A stretch of 64,000 nt of DNA, taken from the NCBI GenBank assembly GCA_022652545.1, contig JALCRM010000007.1:1-64000 (forward strand), given 5' to 3'. Under the pieces are notes generated by a model that saw only the letters and a list, made by a program, of their open reading frames with translations, was not told where the DNA came from and made no database searches. Source of the stretch: Lachnospiraceae bacterium (GTDB lineage Bacteria; Bacillota; Clostridia; Lachnospirales; Lachnospiraceae). Of this stretch, positions 26,185 to 36,911 are shown piece after piece. The position numbers and the translations under genes are program-made. Within the stretch, counting starts at the first letter, position 1; every line of letters starts with the position of its first letter.

Positions 26185-27369
26185 TTGAATAAAAGTACGG
26201 CAGGCAAAACAGGAGTGAAAGCGGCGGCTCTTTTCGTGGCCGCGGCAGTGGCGGCGGCAGCGATGCCGTCTTCTGTCAGTGCGACCTCAGCCGAAACACA
26301 GAAACAGCTGGAAGAGGCGCAGCAGCAGAAGGAGGACACCGAGAATGCGCTCGGCGAGAACCAGCAGGACATCAATTCGCTGAGCGGGCAGAAAAGCGGA
26401 CTGGAGGGGAAGCTCAGCACGCTGAATACGCAGCTGACCGAAGCAGGGCAGAACCTGACCGACATCGAAGCCAGGATCACGGACAAAAACAGCGAGATTG
26501 AAAAAACAAGCAGCGAGCTGGACGCGGCGACCGCCAGGGCGGACCAGCAGTACGCGGATATGAAGAAGCGTATCCAGTTCATGTACGAGAAGGGGCGGGG
26601 AACGTATTTCCTGGAGATGCTGCTTTCTTCCGGCAGCTTTACGGAATTTCTGAACCGCCAGGACTACATCCAGGATCTTTCGCAGTACGACCGCAGGATG
26701 CTGGAGGAGTACAAGCAGACAAAACAGGATATTTCAGACAGGAAGGCGGAACTGGAGCAGGAGCGCACCGATCTTGAAGACCTGAAGTCGCAGGCAGAGG
26801 CGGAACAGGCGAGGGTATCCTCGCTCGTCAGCCAGACCTCCGGCAGCATCAGCGCGACGGACAGTGAGATCGCGGGGGCACAGGCCAATGCCGATGCGCT
26901 GCAGAACCAGCTGGAGACACAGAACGCGCAGATCTCCGCACTGGAGGCGCAGCTCGCGGAGGAACGCCGTCTGGAAGCTCTGTCCAAGGCTTCCGTATGG
27001 AGAAACATCTCACAGGTCACCTTTGCGGACGGCGACCGGGAGCTGCTTGCCGAACTGATCTACAGCGAAGCTGGCAACCAGCCCTACGAAGGACAGCTGG
27101 CTGTAGGGTCGGTCGTGATCAACCGCGTACTGAGCGGCGCATTTCCGGATACGGTGGTGGGTGTCATTTACCAGGCTAACCAGTTCGCACCCGTAGCAGA
27201 CGGGCACCTGGCGCTGGCGCTGGCAGAGAAGAGAGCGACGCCTTCCTGCTACCAGGCGGCGGATGCGGCTATGTCGGGACAGACGAATGTTTCGGACTGT
27301 ATCTTTTTCCGCACGTGGATCCCCGAGATCACGCCGCGCTATACCATCGGCGCCCATATATTCTACTGA
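26185..27369 (+). CDS. Secreted coiled-coil cell-wall hydrolase (SleB type)
   Basis: 394 residues with a TTG start and GGGGAG five bases upstream. A signal peptide (about 1-35, ending SSVSATSA) leads to a long coiled coil of Gln/Glu/Asp/Leu heptads (about 38-265) like NlpC/EnvC-type activators. The C-terminal domain is hydrolase_2: LAELIYSEAGNQPYEGQLAVGSVVINRV and ANQFAPVADG. It likely acts on peptidoglycan as in SleB/CwlJ proteins. Its 3' end overlaps the convergent DUF402 gene by 7 bp. Confidence 0.9.
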   Translation: MNKSTAGKTGVKAAALFVAAAVAAAAMPSSVSATSAETQKQLEEAQQQKEDTENALGENQQDINSLSGQKSGLEGKLSTLNTQLTEAGQNLTDIEARITDKNSEIEKTSSELDAATARADQQYADMKKRIQFMYEKGRGTYFLEMLLSSGSFTEFLNRQDYIQDLSQYDRRMLEEYKQTKQDISDRKAELEQERTDLEDLKSQAEAEQARVSSLVSQTSGSISATDSEIAGAQANADALQNQLETQNAQISALEAQLAEERRLEALSKASVWRNISQVTFADGDRELLAELIYSEAGNQPYEGQLAVGSVVINRVLSGAFPDTVVGVIYQANQFAPVADGHLALALAEKRATPSCYQAADAAMSGQTNVSDCIFFRTWIPEITPRYTIGAHIFY

Positions 27370-27848
27370 TCGCAGAGTTCTTCGATCGGACGCATGAGGG
27401 ACGGAAACTGTCTGCTGTATATGATTTCCAGGAGCCTGCTGCAGTTGCGGAGGCTCCTTTTTATACATTCGGCATCGATGAGGCCGCGGTCGAATGCATC
27501 GGCCAGCTCGTCGAGGTCGACGACCTTGAGGCGGCCGTCGGGATAGACGATCACGTCGGCAAGCAGGTCAGTCACGAGCAGGCTGTTGTTCTCATGATCC
27601 CAGTCGTAGTCGACGATATCGCAGTACCAGTACATCAGTTTCCCGTCTGCGGAGATGAATTTGCTGACTTTGATCCCGCGTTTCAGGTAATAGCAGGAAT
27701 AGCCGCGGGAGAGTTCTCTTTTGGGATGCAGTGCCTTCCAGGCAGTGACGATGACATCTCCGTCGCAGCGCAGGACCACATCATCTTTCAGTTCCACGCA
27801 CTCCTCCGGGATCAGACGCTTACGGTAAAGCTTCGGACAGTTATCCAT
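27363..27848 (-). CDS. DUF402 family protein
   Basis: 161 residues. The DUF402 core is clear: LMYWYCDIVDYDWDHENNSLLVTDLLADVIVYPDGRLKVVDLDELADAF. Some DUF402 proteins are nucleoside di/triphosphatases or linked to translation, and the conserved acidic residues here (CDIVDYD, TDLLAD, DLDEL) would suit metal binding; the exact substrate is unknown. It runs against sleB, with 7-bp 3' overlap and no terminator between them. Confidence 0.85.
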   Translation of the reverse strand: MDNCPKLYRKRLIPEECVELKDDVVLRCDGDVIVTAWKALHPKRELSRGYSCYYLKRGIKVSKFISADGKLMYWYCDIVDYDWDHENNSLLVTDLLADVIVYPDGRLKVVDLDELADAFDRGLIDAECIKRSLRNCSRLLEIIYSRQFPSLMRPIEELCDQ

Positions 27849-27966
27849 GGTGCGGCTCCTGTATTGCCCTGCCTGAGACAGGGCGTTTCCGGGATTCGGA
27901 TCGTATAAAAGAGATCATAGGCGCGGCTGTATGAAAAGTCAATTTTTCAAAGAACTCCTGATTTGA

Positions 27967-27995
27967 TTGAATTGTACCCGCCGTTAAGGTAAAAT
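27967..27995 (+). promoter_or_regulatory. Promoter of the V-ATPase operon
   Basis: TTGAAT (27967-27972), 17 bp, TAAAAT (27990-27995). It lies 116 bp before ntpF, so the transcript has a leader of about 110 nt that includes leader copy B. Confidence 0.72.
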
Positions 27996-28009
27996 GCTCT
28001 ATACATGCG

Positions 28010-28034
28010 GCAATGTTTTTTTGCCCGTTTTTTC
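28010..28034 (+). other. Short stem with T-runs in the V-ATPase leader
   Basis: GGCAA and TTGCC can pair around a T-rich loop, and CGTTTTTT follows. It looks like a weak intrinsic terminator just inside the leader and could act as an attenuator ahead of leader copy B. Confidence 0.35.
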
Positions 28035-28047
28035 TTGTTTTGCATGA

Positions 28048-28103
28048 GGTGCTGATGCACCGCCTGCCCACTTCGGAGGATATGAAGATCCTCCTCATGG
28101 AGA
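28048..28103 (+). promoter_or_regulatory. Two-hairpin leader element, copy B (before ntpF)
   Basis: Hairpin 1 GGTGC-TGAT-GCACC (28048-28061), 13-nt linker ending TTC, hairpin 2 arms GGAGGATA (28075-28082) and GATCCTCC (28087-28094) around TGAA with seven outer pairs. TCAT and GGAGA (28099-28103) follow, then ATG at 28111. Compared with copy A, the loops and single linker bases differ while the pairing is kept, apart from one lost closing pair in hairpin 2. Confidence 0.75.
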
Positions 28104-28110
28104 AAAAGAC

Positions 28111-28422
28111 ATGGTAAAGGAAACGATCGACAGAATACGGGAGGCTGAGACGGCGGCAGCAAAAAAAGAAAAAGAAGCCGCGCAGAAAGCCGATGAACTG
28201 GTGCGTGCCGCGAAGGAAAACGCAGATGCGCTCGTCGCGTCCCGCACAAAAGAAGAAAAGCAGGCCGGAGAGAAAGCGCTGAAGGAAACACAGGCCGAAG
28301 GGGAGCGCGCCATGCAGGAAGCCATGGCCGGTACCGACGGCGAACTGGAGGAACTGGAAGCGCAGGCCCGGGCGAAGATGCCGGAGGCTGCAGCTGCAGC
28401 TTTGAAGGCGCTGACCGAGTAA
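28111..28422 (+). CDS. ntpF: V-type ATPase peripheral-stalk subunit (G/H type)
   Basis: 103 residues, almost all one charged helix: KKEKEAAQKADELVRAAKENADALVASRTKEEKQAGEKAL. Such a small coiled-coil protein at the head of a V-ATPase operon is the peripheral-stalk partner of subunit E, called NtpF in Enterococcus hirae or AhaH in archaea. It is recognised mainly by position and composition. Leader elements stand both before and after it, so its expression may be tuned apart from ntpI. Confidence 0.8.
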   Translation: MVKETIDRIREAETAAAKKEKEAAQKADELVRAAKENADALVASRTKEEKQAGEKALKETQAEGERAMQEAMAGTDGELEELEAQARAKMPEAAAAALKALTE

Positions 28423-28453
28423 GGGTACGGCGCACGGGAACTGTTGCGGCAAA

Positions 28454-28514
28454 GGCGCCGGAAAACGGTGCCGGCCGCCTGATTCGGAGGATCCGGGGAT
28501 CCTCCTCACGGAGG
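28454..28514 (+). promoter_or_regulatory. Two-hairpin leader element, copy C (before ntpI)
   Basis: Hairpin 1 is a different 7-bp stem GGCGCCG/CGGTGCC with one G-U around GAAAA (28454-28472). The 13-nt linker (28473-28485) again ends TTC. Hairpin 2 arms GGAGGATC (28486-28493) and GATCCTCC (28498-28505) surround CGGG. TCAC and GGAGG (28510-28514) follow, and ATG is at 28522. Hairpin 1 keeps its place while its bases change. Confidence 0.72.
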
Positions 28515-28521
28515 TGTATGC

Positions 28522-31036
<2,515 letters not shown>

Positions 31037-31087
31037 TGCGGAGGCCTGCGGTACAGAGCCGGTAAATCGGAACGGGAAGGAAATACT

Positions 31088-31678
31088 ATGGGAATAGACA
31101 AAATACTGGAAGACATCCGTACGGAGGCAGATGAGACTGCCGCCGATATCATGACGGCGGCCGGCACGAAAGCCGACGCCATCCGGCGGGACGGCGAGGA
31201 AGCCGCACAGAAGGCGGCGGACGCCATTGCCGCGGAAAATGCGAAGAAGATCGCCGGTATGAAGGCGCGCTCCGCGTCTTCACTGACGCTGCGCAAAAGG
31301 CAGCGTATCCTCGAGGCAAAACAGAAACTCATCGCAGAGACCATGGAAGCCGTCCTGAAGCAGGTCGATGAAATGCCGGACGACCGGTATTTTTCCGTAC
31401 TTGCCGCAATGGCTGCCAGGGCGGCGCACAGCGGACAGGGAACCATTGCGTTCGGCCGCAGGGATCTTTCGAGACTGCCGGAAGATTTTGCCGTGCATCT
31501 GGCGGAAAAACTGCCGGCGGGTGCCGTGCTGAAGACGGCGCAGGATCCTGCGGATATCCGCAGCGGCTTCGTGCTTTCCTACGACGGGATCGAAGAGAAC
31601 TGCTCCTTTGAAGCGCTGCTTTCGGAACGCCGCGAAGAGCTGCAGGATCTCGTTGCCGGGATCCTCTTTAAGGGGTAG
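31088..31678 (+). CDS. ntpE: V-type ATPase subunit E
   Basis: Peripheral-stalk subunit linking the catalytic head to subunit I. 196 residues: an Ala/Glu/Lys-rich N-terminal helix (IDKILEDIRTEADETAADIMTAAGTKADAIRRDG) and a globular C-terminus with RSGFVLSYDGIEENCSFEALLSERREELQD, a typical E-subunit ending. It follows ntpK by 51 bp and precedes ntpC by 2 bp. Confidence 0.92.
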   Translation: MGIDKILEDIRTEADETAADIMTAAGTKADAIRRDGEEAAQKAADAIAAENAKKIAGMKARSASSLTLRKRQRILEAKQKLIAETMEAVLKQVDEMPDDRYFSVLAAMAARAAHSGQGTIAFGRRDLSRLPEDFAVHLAEKLPAGAVLKTAQDPADIRSGFVLSYDGIEENCSFEALLSERREELQDLVAGILFKG

Positions 31679-31680
31679 AC

Positions 31681-32646
31681 ATGGCAGATAACAGTTATAT
31701 TTATGCGGATGCCCGCATCCACGTACATGAGAGCACGATGCTCAATGCCGCGTTCATGGAACAGCTCCTGTCTGCGCCGGATGAAGCGGCCTGCCTGAAG
31801 CTGCTGCAGGAACACGGCTGGGGCGCGCCCGGGATGGCTGCGGAAGCGATGCTGGAAGGCGAAACGGCGAAAACATGGGAACTGATCGCGGAACTTGTGC
31901 CGGATCTGTCTGTTTTTGATGTGTTTCGTTACGAAAGCGATTACCACAATCTGAAGGCGGCCGTCAAAGAGGCATGCACCGCGGGAAAGCACCCGGGCAT
32001 CTATCTGCACGACGGTACGGTGGAACCTGAAAAACTGGAAGAGAGCCTTACGGCGCGCGATTTCGATGCGCTTCCCGAAGAGATGCGGGAACCTGCCAGA
32101 CATGCTCTGGACACGCTTCTGCAGACCAGGGACGGGCAGCTTTGCGACTGCATCGTGGACCGCGCGGCACTGACGGCGATCCGCAGCGCCGGGGAAAGAT
32201 CCGGGAGCGAACTCCTTGCGCTCTACGGAGAGATCACGGCGGCAGTCGGGGACCTTAAGATCGCGGTGCGCGCGCTTGCCACCGGCAAGGAACGGGATTT
32301 CATGGAACTTTCGCTGGCTCCCTGTGCAACGCTCGATGCGGGCCGGCTTGCGGACGCGGCTACAGACAGCATGGAATCGCTGGCGGCTTATCTGTCCTCA
32401 ACGCGCTATGCAGGAGCTGCGGAGGAACTCAAAAAGTCTTCCACGGCGCTGGAATGCTGGTGCGACAATTACATGATCGAACAGATCCGGCCGCAGCTCC
32501 ACAATGTGTTCGGCCTCGATCCGCTGGCGGCCTACATTCTGGGGCGCCGCATGGAGATCCGCTCCGTGCGCATCATCCTGACGGGCAAACGCAATGAAAT
32601 GGCGGATGCCGAGATCAGGGGAAGGGTGAGGATGACCTATGTCTAA
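31681..32646 (+). CDS. ntpC: V-type ATPase subunit C (d-type)
   Basis: Funnel-shaped subunit joining the central shaft to the rotor ring. 321 residues, helical, with the family pattern YIYADARIHVHESTML near the start, FDVFRYESDYHNLKAAVK in the middle, and FGLDPLAAYILGRRMEIRSVRIILTGKRN at the end. It overlaps the next gene by 8 bp. Confidence 0.93.
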   Translation: MADNSYIYADARIHVHESTMLNAAFMEQLLSAPDEAACLKLLQEHGWGAPGMAAEAMLEGETAKTWELIAELVPDLSVFDVFRYESDYHNLKAAVKEACTAGKHPGIYLHDGTVEPEKLEESLTARDFDALPEEMREPARHALDTLLQTRDGQLCDCIVDRAALTAIRSAGERSGSELLALYGEITAAVGDLKIAVRALATGKERDFMELSLAPCATLDAGRLADAATDSMESLAAYLSSTRYAGAAEELKKSSTALECWCDNYMIEQIRPQLHNVFGLDPLAAYILGRRMEIRSVRIILTGKRNEMADAEIRGRVRMTYV

Positions 32647-32968
32647 AGCAGCAGTGATGGGAGACTGGGACAGCATCTACGGATTCGGGGCGCTGGGTCT
32701 CGACACCTTCCGCTTTGATCCGGACGATCCGGATGACGCCGCAAAGACGCTGCGCAGGCTGGCCGAAGAAGACTATGCGGTGATCTATATCACCGAGGGA
32801 CTGGCGGCCTGCATACCGAATGAGATCGAACGGTATCGTTTTGATCCGCAGCCGGCCATTATCCTGATCCCCGGTATTTCGGGCAACACAGGGGAGGGGA
32901 TCGCCTCCGTACGGAAGTCTGTAGAACAGGCTGTCGGCTCCGACATTCTGTTCGGCAGCGGAAAGTAA
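32639..32968 (+). CDS. ntpG: V-type ATPase subunit F (NtpG)
   Basis: Small shaft subunit of 109 residues with a Rossmann-like fold. Typical features: [21 protein letters not shown] near the start, the [14 protein letters not shown] strand and the [13 protein letters not shown] loop. In the E. hirae scheme this is NtpG (archaeal F). The 8-bp overlap with ntpC suggests coupled translation. A 73-bp gap with a small hairpin leads to ntpA. Confidence 0.92.
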   Translation: MSKAAVMGDWDSIYGFGALGLDTFRFDPDDPDDAAKTLRRLAEEDYAVIYITEGLAACIPNEIERYRFDPQPAIILIPGISGNTGEGIASVRKSVEQAVGSDILFGSGK

Positions 32969-33041
32969 AGACGAAACGGCGGGACCTGCCGCGTGGTTTG
33001 TACGGCGGCTCCTTCATAGAAGAAAGGAAAGCAGGAGACTT

Positions 33042-34820
33042 ATGAGCAAAGGGACGATCAAGAAAGTAGCCGGACCGCTTGTGGTCGCGGAAGGCATGCG
33101 CGACGCCAACATGTTCGATGTCGTGCACGTCAGCGAGAACAATCTGATCGGGGAGATCATTGAGATCCGCGGAGACCTGGCATCGATCCAGGTATACGAG
33201 GAAACGGCCGGTCTGGCACCGGGAGCTCCGGTCGAGAGCACGGGCATGCCCATGAGTGTGGAACTTGGACCCGGGCTGATCGGCAGCATCTATGACGGCA
33301 TACAGAGGCCCCTTGATGCGATCCGCGAGCAGACGCACAGCAATCTGCTGCAGAGAGGCATACAGGTCCCTTCGCTGAACCGCAGCAAAGTCTGGCATTT
33401 CACACCTTCCGTCAAGGCCGGCGATGCGCTGGCAGCAGGCGATATCATCGGCACGGTCAAAGAGAGCAATATCGTCACGCAGAAGATCATGCTTTCCCCT
33501 CTGATGCCGGAAGGCAAGGTCAGGGAGATCAGGGAAGGGGACTTCACGGTCACCGATACCGTGGCGACCATCGCGTGCAGCGACGGAACGGAATATCCCG
33601 TCACCCTGATGCAGAAATGGCCGGTGCGCAGAGGGCGCCCCTACAAAGAAAAGCTTTCGCCTGAAATGCCTCTCGTTACAGGACAGCGGGTCATCGATAC
33701 ACTGTTCCCGATCGCCAAGGGCGGCGTCGCGGCAGTGCCCGGTCCCTTCGGATCAGGCAAAACAGTTGTCCAGCACCAGCTCGCCAAGTGGGCGGATGCG
33801 GATATCGTCGTTTACATCGGCTGCGGCGAACGCGGCAATGAGATGACGGATGTTCTGAACGAATTTCCTGAGCTCAAGGACCCGAAGAGCGGATATTCCC
33901 TGATGGAGCGTACCGTACTGATCGCCAACACCTCCGATATGCCGGTGGCGGCCCGTGAAGCTTCCATTTACACGGGCATCACGATCGCCGAATATTTCCG
34001 CGACATGGGATATTCCGTAGCGCTGATGGCGGATTCCACTTCGCGCTGGGCCGAGGCTCTGCGTGAAATGTCCGGACGTCTCGAAGAGATGCCCGGCGAG
34101 GAAGGCTATCCGGCTTACCTGGGTTCCCGCCTCGCGCAGTTCTATGAACGCGCCGGCAGGGTAAAGACCTGCGGTTCCGACGACCGCGAGGGTGCACTTT
34201 CCGTGATCGGGGCCGTTTCCCCGGCCGGCGGAGATATTTCCGAACCGGTCACGCAGGCAACGCTCCGTATCGTCAAGGTATTCTGGAGCCTCGATGCGGA
34301 ACTGGCTCACGAACGGCATTTCCCTGCGATCAACTGGCTGACGAGCTATTCCCTGTACCTGGAATCGCTGGGCGGCTGGTTCGATAAGAACGTGGATCCG
34401 CAGTGGATGAAAAAGCGGGGCGATATCATGCTGATCCTGCACGATGAATCCCAGCTGAAGGAAATGGTACAGCTTGTCGGTGAAGACGCCCTGAGTGCAC
34501 AGGACCGCCTGAAGATGGAAACGGCGCGGTCCATTCGTGAAGACTATCTGCACCAGAACGCCTTCCATGAGACAGATACCTACAGTTCGCTGCACAAACA
34601 GGACCTGCTGATGGACCTCATCCTCGATTTTTACGAGGACGGCAAAAAGGTGCTCGAGAGCGGAGCCTCCATTGAAAAGATCGTTTCCCTGCCCGTGCGC
34701 GAGCAGATCGGCCGTTTCAAGTATGTGCCTGAAGAGCAGGCGGACGCGGAACACGACAAGATCGACGCGGAACTGAATGCAGAAGTTGAAAAGGTGATCG
34801 CCGAGAAGGAGGACTTCTGA
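33042..34820 (+). CDS. ntpA: V-type ATPase catalytic subunit A
   Basis: Catalytic subunit, 592 residues. It has the P-loop [13 protein letters not shown], the V/A-type non-homologous insert before it, [19 protein letters not shown], and [35 protein letters not shown] hydrolysis or synthesis in three A-B interfaces drives shaft rotation. An AGGAG site precedes the ATG. The stop overlaps the ntpB start by one base. Confidence 0.98.
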   Translation: MSKGTIKKVAGPLVVAEGMRDANMFDVVHVSENNLIGEIIEIRGDLASIQVYEETAGLAPGAPVESTGMPMSVELGPGLIGSIYDGIQRPLDAIREQTHSNLLQRGIQVPSLNRSKVWHFTPSVKAGDALAAGDIIGTVKESNIVTQKIMLSPLMPEGKVREIREGDFTVTDTVATIACSDGTEYPVTLMQKWPVRRGRPYKEKLSPEMPLVTGQRVIDTLFPIAKGGVAAVPGPFGSGKTVVQHQLAKWADADIVVYIGCGERGNEMTDVLNEFPELKDPKSGYSLMERTVLIANTSDMPVAAREASIYTGITIAEYFRDMGYSVALMADSTSRWAEALREMSGRLEEMPGEEGYPAYLGSRLAQFYERAGRVKTCGSDDREGALSVIGAVSPAGGDISEPVTQATLRIVKVFWSLDAELAHERHFPAINWLTSYSLYLESLGGWFDKNVDPQWMKKRGDIMLILHDESQLKEMVQLVGEDALSAQDRLKMETARSIREDYLHQNAFHETDTYSSLHKQDLLMDLILDFYEDGKKVLESGASIEKIVSLPVREQIGRFKYVPEEQADAEHDKIDAELNAEVEKVIAEKEDF

Positions 34821-36211
34821 TGCCTAAGGAATACAGAACGATCCAGGAAGTTGCGGGTCCGCTGATGCTGGTGCGCGGAGTGACCGGCGTGGCTTACGAT
34901 GAACTGGGCGAGATAGAACTGGAAAACGGAGAAAAAAGGCGCTGCAAGGTCCTGGAGATCGACGGCGGCAACGCACTGGTACAGCTGTTTGAAAACGCGA
35001 CCGGCATCAACCTGGAGTCCAGCAAGGTCAGATTCCTCGGCAAGAGCATGGAGCTCGGCGTTTCGGAAGATATGCTCTCCCGCGTTTTCGACGGTCTCGG
35101 ACGCCCGATCGACGGCGGCCCCGACATTCTGCCGGACGAGCGCCGCGATATCAACGGCCTGGCCATGAACCCGGCTGCGCGCAGCTATCCGCAGGAATTC
35201 ATACAGACCGGCGTCTCCGCCATAGACGGGCTGAATACGCTCGTCCGCGGCCAGAAGCTGCCGATCTTTTCAGCCTCCGGCCTGCCGCATGCGCAGCTGG
35301 CGGCACAGATCGCCAGGCAGGCCAGAGTCGTCGGCACAGATGAACCCTTCGCCGTTGTCTTTGCCGCCATCGGCATCACCTTTGAGGAATCCAATTACTT
35401 TATCCAGAGCTTCAGGGAGACAGGCGCCATCGACAGGACAGTGCTCTTCATCAACCTGGCCAACGATCCGGCCGTCGAACGTATCGCCACGCCCCGTATG
35501 GCCCTGACGGCAGCCGAGTATCTGGCATTTGAGAAAAACATGCACGTGCTGGTCATCCTGACCGACATCACGAACTATGCGGATGCGCTGCGCGAAGTTT
35601 CGGCCGCCCGCAAGGAAGTGCCCGGCAGGCGCGGCTACCCCGGCTATATGTATACGGATCTCGCCTCCCTCTATGAACGCGCAGGCAGGCAGAAGGGCCG
35701 CAGCGGTTCGATCACGCTGATCCCGATCCTGACAATGCCGGAAGACGACATCACGCACCCGATCCCTGACCTTACCGGCTACATTACGGAAGGACAGGTC
35801 ATCCTGAGCCGCGATCTGTACCGCAAGGGCATCGAGCCGCCCATCGACGTGCTCCCGTCCCTGTCCCGTCTGAAGGACAAGGGCATCGGCAAAGGCAAAA
35901 CACGGGAAGATCACGCGGATCTCATGAACCAGCTCTTTGCGGCGTATGCGCGCGGCAAGGAAGCCAAGGAACTGATGGTCATCCTCGGGGAGGCTGCGCT
36001 GACAGACGTCGACAAGCTGTACGCCAGGTTCGCGGATGAGTTTGAACGGCAGTATGTTTCACAGGGCTACAGGACGGACCGCAGCGTGCAGGAGACACTG
36101 GACATCGGCTGGAAGCTGCTCCGCATCCTGCCGAGGACAGAACTCAAGCGGGTAAAGGACGAATACCTGGACAAATACTACGAAGATGCGGCGCAGGCCG
36201 GACGGTGCTGA
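34820..36211 (+). CDS. ntpB: V-type ATPase subunit B
   Basis: Non-catalytic head subunit, 463 residues. It keeps the fold of subunit A but has [19 protein letters not shown] in place of a P-loop, as usual for B. Other marks: [27 protein letters not shown] and [18 protein letters not shown]. Translation is probably coupled to ntpA (TGATG). The stop lies one base before the ntpD start region. Confidence 0.98.
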   Translation: MPKEYRTIQEVAGPLMLVRGVTGVAYDELGEIELENGEKRRCKVLEIDGGNALVQLFENATGINLESSKVRFLGKSMELGVSEDMLSRVFDGLGRPIDGGPDILPDERRDINGLAMNPAARSYPQEFIQTGVSAIDGLNTLVRGQKLPIFSASGLPHAQLAAQIARQARVVGTDEPFAVVFAAIGITFEESNYFIQSFRETGAIDRTVLFINLANDPAVERIATPRMALTAAEYLAFEKNMHVLVILTDITNYADALREVSAARKEVPGRRGYPGYMYTDLASLYERAGRQKGRSGSITLIPILTMPEDDITHPIPDLTGYITEGQVILSRDLYRKGIEPPIDVLPSLSRLKDKGIGKGKTREDHADLMNQLFAAYARGKEAKELMVILGEAALTDVDKLYARFADEFERQYVSQGYRTDRSVQETLDIGWKLLRILPRTELKRVKDEYLDKYYEDAAQAGRC

Positions 36212-36212
36212 T

Positions 36213-36899
36213 ATGGCTGCAACTACGATAAATCCTACAAGAATGGAACTGACCAGACTGAAGAAAAAGCTGGTCACGGCGCGCAGGGGCTATAAACTGC
36301 TCAAGGACAAACGCGACGAACTGATGCGGCAGTTCCTGGACCTGGTCCGTGAAAACAAGGAGCTGCGCGAAAAGGTAGAAAGCGGGATAGCGGAAGCCAA
36401 CCGCAGTTTTGCGCTGGCCCGTTCCGGCATGTCCGATGAGGCCGTGCGCGTGGCGTTCATGTCTCCCAAGCAGGAGGTCTCGCTGAACGTGCACACGCGC
36501 AACATCATGAGTGTCGACGTGCCCGTCTATGACTTCGAGACCCGTACGCCCGACAGCAATGACATCTACTCCTACGGGTTCGCCTTTACCTCGGGAGACC
36601 TCGACGCGGCTGTCGGCCGCCTGTCCGGACTGCTGCCTGACATGCTGAAGCTGGCGGAGAGCGAGAAGACCTGCCAGATGCTCGCATCGGAGATCGAGAA
36701 GACGAGGCGGCGTGTCAATGCGCTGGAGCATGTCCTCATCCCCGACATGGTGGCGAATATCAAATTCATTACCATGAAGCTGGATGAAAACGAAAGAAGT
36801 TCCCAGACGCGCCTGATGAAGGTCAAGGACATGATGCTGGAGCAGGCACATCACTACAGCGAGAAAAACACGGAGCCGGTACAGGAGCAGGGCACCTGA
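36213..36899 (+). CDS. ntpD: V-type ATPase subunit D
   Basis: Central shaft subunit, a long antiparallel coiled coil like gamma in F-ATPases. I start it at MAATTINPTRMELTRLKKKL (228 aa); the motif NPTRMELTRLKKKLVTARRGYKLLKDKRDELMRQF is classical. The C-terminal half has ANIKFITMKLDENERSSQTRLMKVKDMMLEQA. It starts one base after the ntpB stop and completes the order F-I-K-E-C-G-A-B-D, the E. hirae order. Confidence 0.95.
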   Translation: MAATTINPTRMELTRLKKKLVTARRGYKLLKDKRDELMRQFLDLVRENKELREKVESGIAEANRSFALARSGMSDEAVRVAFMSPKQEVSLNVHTRNIMSVDVPVYDFETRTPDSNDIYSYGFAFTSGDLDAAVGRLSGLLPDMLKLAESEKTCQMLASEIEKTRRRVNALEHVLIPDMVANIKFITMKLDENERSSQTRLMKVKDMMLEQAHHYSEKNTEPVQEQGT

Positions 36900-36911
36900 G
36901 GAAATAAAGTT

